Shown here piece after piece: positions 1-6,613 of a stretch of 8,432 nt of DNA; positions within the stretch are counted from its first letter, which is position 1; each line of letters begins with the position of its first letter. The position numbers were made by a program, and so were the translations under genes. The notes beneath the pieces are model-generated. The model made no database searches and was not told the DNA's origin. It saw nothing but the letters and a program-made list of their open reading frames with translations. The stretch is from Oscillospiraceae bacterium. Its GTDB lineage: Bacteria; Bacillota_A; Clostridia; Oscillospirales; Oscillospiraceae. The stretch spans positions 1 through 8,432 of the forward strand of contig SVLA01000088.1 of NCBI GenBank assembly GCA_015068175.1, written 5' to 3'.

Positions 1-1868
1 CCACTTTGAACCTCCTGAGCCAGATCCTGGACCGGATCGGCTATACCGATGAAGATCTGAAACGGGACAATGACGAGCATGGCCTGCCCACCAATACCTC
101 CGGCCGGCTCAAATTTGTGATCCCGGTGGAATACACCCTGGAAAGCGAGAGCCTGCGCGTCACGGTGGATATGGAGCAGGTCCAATATACCCAGTCCAAA
201 CCCCTGCTCAGTATTTGTGTCAACCGTTATTTCGGCGCCACGGCTGCCAAAGACGGCGCCATTGTCCTGCCGGAAGGCACCGGCGGCCTGATGAAGTTCT
301 CGCAGGGCGATACGGATGTGGGCGCTTACAGCAGCGGCCTTTACGGCAGCGACGATACCTATACCCGGGAAAACAGCGCCCAGGCGGATAACCAAAATAT
401 GCTGCCCGTGTTCGGCATGTATGAGCCGGATGCCGGTTATTTGTGCATCATCGAGCAGGGCGATGCCCTGGCGGTGATCGGCGCCGAAAAGGCCAACGGA
501 AACACGGACCTGAACAGCGCCTGGGTCAGTTTCTCCGTCCGCTGTTTCATCCGGGCAGTGCTGGGCGACGGCAGTCTGCAATCCGACGTCCGGGTGGTCC
601 AGGAGGAGATGTATACCGGTCTGCTGTCCTACAAATACAGCTTTATCAACGGTGAAGATCTGTCCTATGGTGATCTGGCCACCTACTACCGGGGTTATTT
701 GATGGCCAAATACGGCCTGACCGCCCTGGAAAAGGATGCCATGCCCCTGCAACTGACCCTCACCGGCGGCGTTCACATCGATCAGAGTTTCCTGGGAATC
801 CAGTACAAGGGTACCCGGAAGCTGACCACCTATGCCGATGCCATGACCATCGTCGAAAATCTGCAGGCCCAGGGGATCAGCCGGCTGAATGTGCTGTATG
901 CCGGCATTCTGAAAGGCGGCTACGGCCGGGAGCATATTGCCAAGCTGAAACTGGACGGCGCGCTGGGATCCGTAGAGGAGCTGAAGGCCCTGGCGGAAAA
1001 AGAGGGCGTTTCTCTGTTCCTGACCGTCAATGCCCTGACGGTGCCCAAAGATGCAAGCGGCTATAACCGCTATACCCAAACCGCCAAGACCATGGACGAC
1101 GGTTTGTCCAAGCGATACCGCTTCAATATGGTGGATCTCACCGCGGAAGGCTATGACTACATCCTTTCGCCTCTGTATTACGAACATTATGGGGAAAAAC
1201 TCCAGGAATTTGTAAATAAGAACAGCCTGGACGGCATTGTGTTCACAGACCTGGGCAACCGGCTCTATTCCCACAACGGCGACAGCGTGCTGTTCCGGCA
1301 GGATACCAAGGCCCTTACCGTGGAACAGTTGAAGCAGTACAGCGCCAATGCTTCTGTGATCCTGACGGATCCCTTTGAAGGGGCCCTGCCCTATGCTTCG
1401 GCCATCCTGGACCTGCCCACGGCCAAGGTCAACAAGGTCATCGATGAGGCTATTCCGTTCTATCAGATGGCCATTCACGGCCTGGTGGACTATTCCGGCG
1501 CCCCCATCAACGAGGCGGTGGATGTGCAGACCGCCATCCTGGATTGCGCCCAAACCGGCAGTGTTCCTTATTTCAGCCTCTTTGCCGCCGCCCAGGACAG
1601 CCTCACCGATACGGAGTATTCCTATATGTATTCCCATGGCTATGACGTGTGGCGGGATACGGTGATCTCGGTCTACAGCCGCCTGGCGGAATTGTATGAT
1701 CAGGTGGGCGATCTGCCCATGACGGACCATATTTGCCTGGAAAAGGGCGTTTATAAGACCGTTTACGGTGATCGCGTAGCGGTGTATACCAATTATACCG
1801 CGGAAGCGGTGACGGTGGACGGCGTGACCGTGGCGCCGGAAGATTTTGGGATCAAGGTGGTGGAATAA
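1..1868 (+). CDS. DUF5696 domain-containing protein (5'-truncated by window edge)
   Basis: The reading frame is open to the left edge, and the first in-frame TTG (6) has no ribosome binding site, so this is the C-terminal ~620 residues of a longer protein; family members are usually longer and exported. Counting from that TTG, residues 1-245 are beta-rich. Residues ~247-520 alternate strands and helices like a TIM barrel, including LQLTLTGGV (~247) and GIVFTDLGN (~409). The stretch from ~477 (IDEAIPFYQ, then HGLVDYSGAPIN and GSVPYF) is the part that most clearly recalls DUF5696. Residues ~573-620 form a short beta tail. Family members occur in sugar ABC operons; a glycan-binding or glycosidase-like role at the cell envelope is inference, and no catalytic pair can be named. 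The stop overlaps the next start by one base (TAATG), implying translational coupling to the permease. The missing N-terminus prevents checking for a signal peptide or anchor. Confidence 0.8.
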   Translation, partial: TLNLLSQILDRIGYTDEDLKRDNDEHGLPTNTSGRLKFVIPVEYTLESESLRVTVDMEQVQYTQSKPLLSICVNRYFGATAAKDGAIVLPEGTGGLMKFSQGDTDVGAYSSGLYGSDDTYTRENSAQADNQNMLPVFGMYEPDAGYLCIIEQGDALAVIGAEKANGNTDLNSAWVSFSVRCFIRAVLGDGSLQSDVRVVQEEMYTGLLSYKYSFINGEDLSYGDLATYYRGYLMAKYGLTALEKDAMPLQLTLTGGVHIDQSFLGIQYKGTRKLTTYADAMTIVENLQAQGISRLNVLYAGILKGGYGREHIAKLKLDGALGSVEELKALAEKEGVSLFLTVNALTVPKDASGYNRYTQTAKTMDDGLSKRYRFNMVDLTAEGYDYILSPLYYEHYGEKLQEFVNKNSLDGIVFTDLGNRLYSHNGDSVLFRQDTKALTVEQLKQYSANASVILTDPFEGALPYASAILDLPTAKVNKVIDEAIPFYQMAIHGLVDYSGAPINEAVDVQTAILDCAQTGSVPYFSLFAAAQDSLTDTEYSYMYSHGYDVWRDTVISVYSRLAELYDQVGDLPMTDHICLEKGVYKTVYGDRVAVYTNYTAEAVTVDGVTVAPEDFGIKVVE

Positions 1869-2776
1869 TGGAGAAGAAAAAACGCTTCAGCCTGACGCAA
1901 AAACAGCGCCATGGACTTCAGGGCTATTTGTTTCTGATCCCCTGGCTGCTGGGCGTGGGCCTGTTCTTCGTCTATGCCGTGGTCCAGACCGCTATTTACA
2001 GCTTCCAATCCGTAGATAAAGCCACCCTGACCTTTTCCTGGGCCGGCTGGGGCAATTACATCTATGCGTTCAAGCGGGATGCGGAATTTCCGCCTTTGCT
2101 GGTGGAGTCGGTGCTGTCCATGTTCACCACCCTGGCCACGGTGCTGGTGTTCAGCTTTTTCGTGGCGCTGCTGCTGAAAAAGCGGTTCAAAGGCGATTTC
2201 ATTATTAAATCCATCTTCTTCCTGACGGTCATTTTGTCATCGGACGTGTTCCTGCAGCTTCAAAGTGATACCAGCAGCCTGACCAATGCACAGATCGGCT
2301 CCGTGGTGGCTGATGGCGGCGGCTTTTTCGCCGCCATGGAATCCTTTGATCTGTCTGAGTATTTCGAGGCCTTCGGCATCGATCCGGCCTTTATGGGATT
2401 TATCAACAGCGCCATCCAGGAAATCTCGGAGATCATGGTCAAATCCGGCATCCCCATCTTCATCTTCCTGGCCGGTCTGTATTCCATCCCGGAGTCCATG
2501 TACGAAGCTGCCCATGTGGCCGGCGCCAATGCCTGGGTCAGCTTCTGGAAGATCACACTGCCTCTGTGTATGCCCGTCTTGCTGGTCAATGTGGTGTACA
2601 TTATTGTGGATTCCTTCGCGTCCTATCTCAACCCCACCTTGAACTATATTTACGACCAAGGCATCCAGAAATTCAATATCGGCTACGCCTCTGCGCTGTC
2701 CTGGATCTATTTCATCATTATCGGTGCGTTCCTGGGCCTGGTGGTGTGGTTCGTCAGCAAGAAAGCCAAATACTGA
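1868..2776 (+). CDS. Sugar ABC transporter permease (UgpA/LplB type)
   Basis: This is an inner-membrane permease subunit of a carbohydrate ABC importer, 302 residues, the usual size. The basic N-terminus (MEKKKR) is followed by TM1 at ~20-42, typical of MalF/UgpA-like subunits with a LIPW motif. More TM segments lie at ~84-103, ~113-124, ~194-206, ~234-250 and ~275-296. The cytoplasmic EAA loop that docks the ATPase is perfect: EAA at 213-215, G219, I229 and LP at 231-232. The ATG overlaps the preceding stop (TAATG), with an SD-like AAGGTGG at 1854-1860 seven bases upstream. Residues ~124-193, between two membrane segments, are unusually polar and acidic (QSDTSS, MESFDLSEYFEAFG) where related permeases carry a more hydrophobic stretch. 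It pairs with the next permease. Specificity is not predictable; an oligosaccharide is likely given the neighbours. Confidence 0.93.
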   Translation: MEKKKRFSLTQKQRHGLQGYLFLIPWLLGVGLFFVYAVVQTAIYSFQSVDKATLTFSWAGWGNYIYAFKRDAEFPPLLVESVLSMFTTLATVLVFSFFVALLLKKRFKGDFIIKSIFFLTVILSSDVFLQLQSDTSSLTNAQIGSVVADGGGFFAAMESFDLSEYFEAFGIDPAFMGFINSAIQEISEIMVKSGIPIFIFLAGLYSIPESMYEAAHVAGANAWVSFWKITLPLCMPVLLVNVVYIIVDSFASYLNPTLNYIYDQGIQKFNIGYASALSWIYFIIIGAFLGLVVWFVSKKAKY

Positions 2777-2777
2777 G

Positions 2778-2784
2778 AGGAGGG
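2778..2784 (+). promoter_or_regulatory. Ribosome binding site AGGAGGG fixing the TTG start of permease 2
   Basis: A consensus Shine-Dalgarno lies directly after the stop of permease 1 and six bases before TTG 2791. The same frame is open upstream to an ATG at 2566, which would overlap permease 1 by ~210 bases and give an arginine/histidine-rich extension unlike any permease. The SD and the family length both favour TTG 2791. Confidence 0.85.
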
Positions 2785-2790
2785 AATACG

Positions 2791-3753
2791 TTGTTTCGCG
2801 AAGACCTGATCAATAAATATAAAAAATGGGGCATCAAGACCGTCTTTACGGCCCTGCGGATCGTATTCCTCTGCGGTTTTTGTTATGTGATCCTTTACCC
2901 GGTGATCCTGATGATCTCCCGCGGTTTTATGGACCGGATCGATCTGGTGGATAATGAAGTCATTCTGATCCCCAAGAATTTCACCTGGGAAAACTTCTCC
3001 GTGGCGGCCATGCTGCTGGACTATGAAGTGGCCCTGCAGAATACGGTCTTTTTGACGGTGGCCTGTACCGTCTGCTCTGTATCCGTGTGTCTGCTGACGG
3101 GGTATGCCTTTGCGCGGTTCGATTTTCCCTTGAAGAATCTGCTGTTCGCCGTGGTGCTGTTCACCGTGGTGGTGCCGCCCCAGCTCATTATGATGCCGCT
3201 GTATATGCGCTTCAAGAGCTTCGATATCGGAGGCATCATGGCGGCCATATCGGGCCAGCCTCTGAATCTGCTGAACTCCTATTGGCCCTTTATTCTGCTG
3301 TCCGTCACCGGCATGGGCATTAAAAGCGGTATTTTCATCTATTTGTTCCGTCAGTTTTTTGCGGGCATGCCCAAGGAACTGGAAGAAGCGGCCATGGTGG
3401 ATGGGGCCGGGACCTTCACGGTCTTTACCCGCATCATGCTGCCCAATGCCCGGACCATCATCGTTACGGTGGTGCTGTTCTCCGTGGTTTGGCAGTACAA
3501 CGACATCGTGTTCTCCCAATTGTTTTTGACCACCGAGCGGGTACTGTCCATGCAGTATGTGAACCTGGGCCGCTTCACGGCCGATGTGCTGGAGTATCTG
3601 GGTTTCGCCGCCGGTGATGTGCAGGTGGGGTTGTATACCCCCCTGGTCCAGAGCGCCGGCGCGCTGCTGATCCTGGCGCCGCTGCTGATCATGTTCTTGG
3701 TCCTGCAGAAGCAGTTTGTTGAGAGCGTGGAACGCTCCGGCATCGTAGGCTAA
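2791..3753 (+). CDS. Carbohydrate ABC transporter permease (UgpE/MalG/YtcP type)
   Basis: This is the second integral-membrane subunit of the sugar importer, 320 residues from a TTG start. It has a basic amphipathic N-terminus (REDLINKYKKWGIK) and TM segments at ~20-42, ~82-105, ~116-138, ~163-187, ~221-240 and ~287-306. The EAA loop is intact: PKELEEAAMVDG with EAA at 199-201, G205, I215 and LP at 217-218. LLTGYAFARF at ~101-110 and the tail QKQFVESVERSGIVG are hallmarks of MalG/UgpE-type subunits, whose C-terminus contacts the ATPase. It lies 14 bases after permease 1 and 29 bases before the GH127-like gene, so all are probably co-transcribed. With permease 1 it would form the heterodimeric channel. 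No ATPase gene is in the window, so a shared MsiK/UgpC-like ATPase elsewhere is the usual expectation. Confidence 0.93.
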   Translation: MFREDLINKYKKWGIKTVFTALRIVFLCGFCYVILYPVILMISRGFMDRIDLVDNEVILIPKNFTWENFSVAAMLLDYEVALQNTVFLTVACTVCSVSVCLLTGYAFARFDFPLKNLLFAVVLFTVVVPPQLIMMPLYMRFKSFDIGGIMAAISGQPLNLLNSYWPFILLSVTGMGIKSGIFIYLFRQFFAGMPKELEEAAMVDGAGTFTVFTRIMLPNARTIIVTVVLFSVVWQYNDIVFSQLFLTTERVLSMQYVNLGRFTADVLEYLGFAAGDVQVGLYTPLVQSAGALLILAPLLIMFLVLQKQFVESVERSGIVG

Positions 3754-3770
3754 TTGAGAAATCGAAAATC

Positions 3771-3775
3771 GAGGG
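3771..3775 (+). promoter_or_regulatory. Ribosome binding site GAGGG deciding the ATG start at 3783
   Basis: GAGGG sits seven bases before ATG 3783. A TTG at 3777 in the same frame is only one base from this SD and is too close to be used, so the protein most likely starts MKKINMESIRP. Confidence 0.7.
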
Positions 3776-3782
3776 ATTGTAT

Positions 3783-5420
3783 ATGAAAAAAATCAATATG
3801 GAATCGATTCGCCCCTTGGGGGACCTGCACAAGCGGGCAGACCGTACATTTACGCGGCTGGAATCGGATATCTACCAGCCGGACTATATCCGCAATCAAG
3901 AGCAGAATACCGATTGGCCCGGTGACTGGGGCGGCCGTACCCTGCTGGCCATTTCCATGATGTCCCGTGCCATGGACCGCAAGAGCGTCTATGTGGACCG
4001 GATCTTTGAGACGCTTTGGAATCTGCGGAACGAGCGGGGATACCTGGGCAGCATCGAAGAGCCGGAAGTGTTTGATGAACAGCAGTTCTCCGGCCATAAC
4101 TGGCTGCTGCGGGGTTTGCTGCATTATCACGCCTGGCGGAGAGATGCCCGCGCCATGGAATTTGCCCGGGACATCGTTGGAAACCTGTACCTGCCGGCCA
4201 CCGGCTATTATACCACCTATCCTGTGGACCCCCAGGACCATGTGTATGCCGGCGGCAAGTCCGGCACCGTCACCGGCGCGGTGGTCAAACATTGGCGCAC
4301 CTCCTCCGATACGGGCTGTGCCTTCATGTGCCTGGACGGCCTGGCGGACTACTATATCCTTACCGACGATGAAGCGGTGGGGACGCTGCTGAAGGAAATG
4401 ATCGAGGCCTTTATGACCATCGACTTTGTGAAGCTGAGTATGCAGACCCACGCCTCTCTGTCCGCCACCCGGGGCGTTTTGAAGATGTACCGCAAGACCC
4501 TGGACCCCCGGTACCTGGCCTTTGCCCGCCGTCTGTTCTCTCTGTACCTGGACTACGGCGCCACGGTGAACTATGCCAACTACAACTGGTTCTGCCGGGC
4601 CGGCTGGACGGAGCCCTGCGCCATCATTGATTCCTATATCCTTTGCTTTGATCTGTTCTGCGCCACGGAAGACCCTGCCTATCTGCAGAATGCCAACCGC
4701 ATCCACTATAATGCCCTGGACTTTGCCCAGCGCTTTAACGGCGGTTTCGGCTGCGATGTCTGCGTAGGTCCGGAAAAGGTGATCCTGCGGGCCGATGCCG
4801 AGGGCGACGGCCTGTGCGAAGCCTTCTGGTGCTGCACCATGCGCGGCGGCGAAGGCATGGCCGCGGTGATCGGCAATACCTACCTGCTGAAGGACGATAC
4901 CCTGGTGCTGGCCCAATATACCGACAGCGTGCTTACGACCGATGACCTGGTGCTGACCCAGAGATCGGCCTTCCCCCATGCCGGCAAGGTGGAATTGACT
5001 GTGGAACGGAAGACGGAAAATGTCCGCCGGCTGGCGCTGTATGTGCCTGCCTATGCTGAAAATGTACAGATCCTGCTGAACGGCACCCCGGTGGAATTGC
5101 CGGTGGTCCGGGGATTTGCGACGCTGGAACTGGAGAACGCCACGGATCGGGTGGCGCTGTCCTTTGATATGGGCCTGCGGAAGGAGAAATGCATCGGCCG
5201 GATCACCCGGCCCAATGCCTACAGCTTCTGGCACGGCGACCTGATGCTGGGCGTGGAGACCCTCCAGGCCCTGGACCAGACCGATGTCCGGGTGGAGCAG
5301 ACCGAAGCGGGTTATCATATCCTGGGCAGTGACCGCTACCTGACGGATCTGCGGGGAAATGTGGATCTGTCCCCGGACAGTCCCATGCCAGTCAAGTCCA
5401 TCCAGGTCCTGTTTTGCTGA
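3783..5420 (+). CDS. GH127-like protein (beta-L-arabinofuranosidase superfamily, DUF1680)
   Basis: Seen: 545 residues with no signal peptide, so probably cytoplasmic. The N-terminal ~370 residues are helix-rich with W45, W49 and GHNWLLRGLLHYH (~104-116), as expected for an (alpha/alpha)6 barrel; the rest is beta-rich. WTEPCAIID gives E277 and C279, and FWCCTMRGGEG gives C350 and C351. Known: the GH127 enzyme HypBA1 binds zinc through Glu338, Cys340, Cys417 and Cys418, with Cys417 as nucleophile. The Glu-x-Cys and Cys-Cys pairs and their spacing (73 here, 79 there) match well, as does the intervening DPAYLQNANRIHYNAL. Odd: by spacing, the acid/base Glu322 falls at T261, and no Glu or Asp lies between D257 and E277. 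The protein is also ~100 residues shorter than HypBA1. Inferred role: hydrolysis of imported arabinofuranosides or related sugars. Superfamily membership is firm; activity and substrate are not. Its place after two permeases fits intracellular processing. Confidence 0.8.
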   Translation: MKKINMESIRPLGDLHKRADRTFTRLESDIYQPDYIRNQEQNTDWPGDWGGRTLLAISMMSRAMDRKSVYVDRIFETLWNLRNERGYLGSIEEPEVFDEQQFSGHNWLLRGLLHYHAWRRDARAMEFARDIVGNLYLPATGYYTTYPVDPQDHVYAGGKSGTVTGAVVKHWRTSSDTGCAFMCLDGLADYYILTDDEAVGTLLKEMIEAFMTIDFVKLSMQTHASLSATRGVLKMYRKTLDPRYLAFARRLFSLYLDYGATVNYANYNWFCRAGWTEPCAIIDSYILCFDLFCATEDPAYLQNANRIHYNALDFAQRFNGGFGCDVCVGPEKVILRADAEGDGLCEAFWCCTMRGGEGMAAVIGNTYLLKDDTLVLAQYTDSVLTTDDLVLTQRSAFPHAGKVELTVERKTENVRRLALYVPAYAENVQILLNGTPVELPVVRGFATLELENATDRVALSFDMGLRKEKCIGRITRPNAYSFWHGDLMLGVETLQALDQTDVRVEQTEAGYHILGSDRYLTDLRGNVDLSPDSPMPVKSIQVLFC

Positions 5421-5426
5421 TGCCCC

Positions 5427-5452
5427 TTGCTTTTTCAAAGATCCGATATGAT
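5427..5452 (+). promoter_or_regulatory. Weak candidate promoter for the AraC gene
   Basis: TATGAT (5447-5452) is a fair -10, but the only -35-like box, TTGCTT (5427-5432), is 14 bases away, shorter than the normal 16-18. The gene may simply be read from the operon upstream, since no terminator separates it from the GH127-like gene. Confidence 0.2.
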
Positions 5453-5475
5453 GATCAAGAAAGGAGGCGCCCGTT

Positions 5476-6384
5476 ATGATCATTCGGGACTATTATTTGG
5501 AAGTTCTGGAAAAACACCGCTTTCCCCATCATCCGCTGATCCACAGCATCGGCTATGAAAAACGGGAGCGGATAGATGACGATCCCTATGTCTGGGAATG
5601 CCGCCAAAGCGGTGAATCCGTATGCATTTTCCAGTATACCATTGCTGGCTGCGGCGAGATCAGCATGAATAATAAGGTCTACAAGCTGAAACCCGGCGAT
5701 GCGTTTCTGATCGAGCGCCCCGGCCCTTACCGCTACTACATGCCGGAGAGCAGCGACCTTTGGGAATTCAAGTTCATCTCCTTTACGTTCTCCGCCATGC
5801 CCTTCTGGAATTCCATTGTCAACACCTTTGGCCATATCATCTCCCTGGGCAATGAGGACAATGAGATCCTGAAAATGCTGGATGAGATCCTGGCCCTGGC
5901 GGAAGCGTCGGCGGATCAGGTCAAGCCGGAGGGCGTCAGCATTTGCACGGTGGAGCCTTATGACTGCTTCCTGGACAATTCCATGACCGCCTTCCGTTTT
6001 CTGAATACCATGCACAAGTATTTGCTGGAAAAGGGTGTGGCGTCCCGGGATGCGGAGTCGGTGCAGCTTTGCATCGAATATATCTGCAGTAATTTCCACC
6101 GCAATATCACCAACCAGGATATTGCCCGGGCCGGTTTCATTTCCCCCTATTACCTCAACAAGCGGTTTCGGGAAGTGGTGGGCGAGACACCGCTGCAATA
6201 TTTGACCAAAATGCGGCTGAAAAATGCCATCAGTATGCTCCAAAGCACCAACCACTCCATCGATACGGTGGCCCGGATGTGCGGCTTCCAAAATGCCAAC
6301 TATTTTGCGAAAGTATTCAAAAAATACATGGGCATGACCCCTACGGATTTCAAAAAACGGGGCAACGGCGGAACCGTAAACTGA
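5476..6384 (+). CDS. AraC-family transcriptional regulator with cupin-like sensor domain
   Basis: This is a 302-residue DNA-binding regulator, the usual AraC-family length. Residues ~45-105 form a cupin-like AraC-binding domain (GCGEISMNNKVYKLKPGD, then FLIERPGPYRYY) that probably senses a sugar. Residues ~198-297 carry two helix-turn-helix motifs: ITNQDIARAGFISPYYLNKRFRE and SIDTVARMCGFQNANYFAKVFKKYMGMTP. The second is the strongly conserved AraC/XylS signature. AAGGAGG (5461-5467) lies eight bases before ATG 5476, a near-ideal site. The gene is 55 bases after the GH127-like gene on the same strand with no terminator between, so it could be the last gene of the operon or have its own weak promoter. 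It is the most likely regulator of the operon, probably an activator responding to the imported sugar or a breakdown product. This is inferred from position; no operator was identified. Confidence 0.92.
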   Translation: MIIRDYYLEVLEKHRFPHHPLIHSIGYEKRERIDDDPYVWECRQSGESVCIFQYTIAGCGEISMNNKVYKLKPGDAFLIERPGPYRYYMPESSDLWEFKFISFTFSAMPFWNSIVNTFGHIISLGNEDNEILKMLDEILALAEASADQVKPEGVSICTVEPYDCFLDNSMTAFRFLNTMHKYLLEKGVASRDAESVQLCIEYICSNFHRNITNQDIARAGFISPYYLNKRFREVVGETPLQYLTKMRLKNAISMLQSTNHSIDTVARMCGFQNANYFAKVFKKYMGMTPTDFKKRGNGGTVN

Positions 6385-6393
6385 ACAGCGGAT

Positions 6394-6425
6394 AAAAAAC
6401 GGCCAACGCCCACGGGCGTTGGCCG
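6394..6425 (-). terminator. Intrinsic terminator reading on the minus strand
   Basis: A perfect 11-base GC-rich stem (6400-6410 with 6415-6425) encloses a CACG loop. Six A's on the plus strand at 6394-6399 become a T6 tract after the stem when read on the minus strand. On the plus strand the stem is followed by AAAATATGCCCC, with no T-tract. It sits 15 bases after the AraC stop, and any plus-strand termination there would be non-canonical. Confidence 0.7.
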
Positions 6426-6536
6426 AAAATATGCCCCAAAACGCGAATTGGAGTTAGCGCGCCCCCTGCAATGGCGTATCAAAACAAAACCATCAACGGA
6501 AAAATGAAGTGCCTCGTGAGACTGGCTTGGCCCATC
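6426..6536. other. Non-coding stretch upstream of the minus-oriented terminator
   Basis: This is the left half of the 229-base gap between two plus-strand genes. I see no gene on the plus strand. The minus strand is open in one frame through the terminator hairpin, but that frame has no credible start or ribosome binding site. The stretch could be the body of a short minus-strand RNA ending at the terminator, or part of a dispersed intergenic repeat. I found no convincing minus-strand promoter. Confidence 0.25.
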
Positions 6537-6550
6537 TTTTTTGCAAAAAA
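6537..6550. repeat. Perfect 14-base palindrome TTTTTTGCAAAAAA
   Basis: The inverted repeat is centred on GC, four bases upstream of the -35 box of the DUF624 promoter. It may be an operator or an A/T-rich promoter upstream element. As RNA it could form only a weak A-U hairpin with no room for a loop, so a DNA-level role is more likely. Confidence 0.5.
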
Positions 6551-6553
6551 CAC

Positions 6554-6582
6554 TTCCCAAAATGAAAAAAATCCGCTATACT
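6554..6582 (+). promoter_or_regulatory. Sigma-70/SigA-type promoter of the DUF624 gene
   Basis: TTCCCA (6554-6559, 4 of 6 to TTGACA) and TATACT (6577-6582, 5 of 6 to TATAAT) are separated by an ideal 17 bases in A/T-rich surroundings. Transcription would start near 6589, giving a leader of ~25 bases before ATG 6614. The DUF624 gene is therefore probably transcribed independently of the sugar operon. Confidence 0.6.
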
Positions 6583-6613
6583 ATAGAAAAACAGCAGAAA
6601 GCGGGAATGCCCC

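Noticed and set aside
2566..2790. Upstream extension of permease 2 to ATG 2566
   Set aside because: It would overlap permease 1 by ~210 bases and add a non-permease-like leader, while a consensus SD supports TTG 2791.
2707..3519. 270-codon minus-strand open frame opposite permease 2
   Set aside because: The His/Gln-rich antisense translation lies opposite a permease with a perfect EAA motif.
3754..3776. Short near-repeat GAAATC/GAAAATC before the GH127-like gene
   Set aside because: It is too short and imperfect to distinguish from chance in a 29-base spacer.
3750..5483. 577-codon open frame on the minus strand opposite the GH127-like gene
   Set aside because: Its translation is rich in His, Gln and Gly with no domain pattern, and it exactly shadows a gene with clear family motifs. 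It is a by-product of GC-rich third positions in the plus-strand codons.
5455..6291. 278-codon minus-strand open frame opposite the first AraC gene
   Set aside because: It shadows a well-supported AraC gene, has no ribosome binding site and shows no recognisable domain.
6300..6560. 86-codon minus-strand open frame spanning the terminator hairpin
   Set aside because: It has no SD, runs through a terminator stem and into the antisense of the AraC gene. It is more likely non-coding, though the DNA itself is flagged as a possible repeat or RNA.
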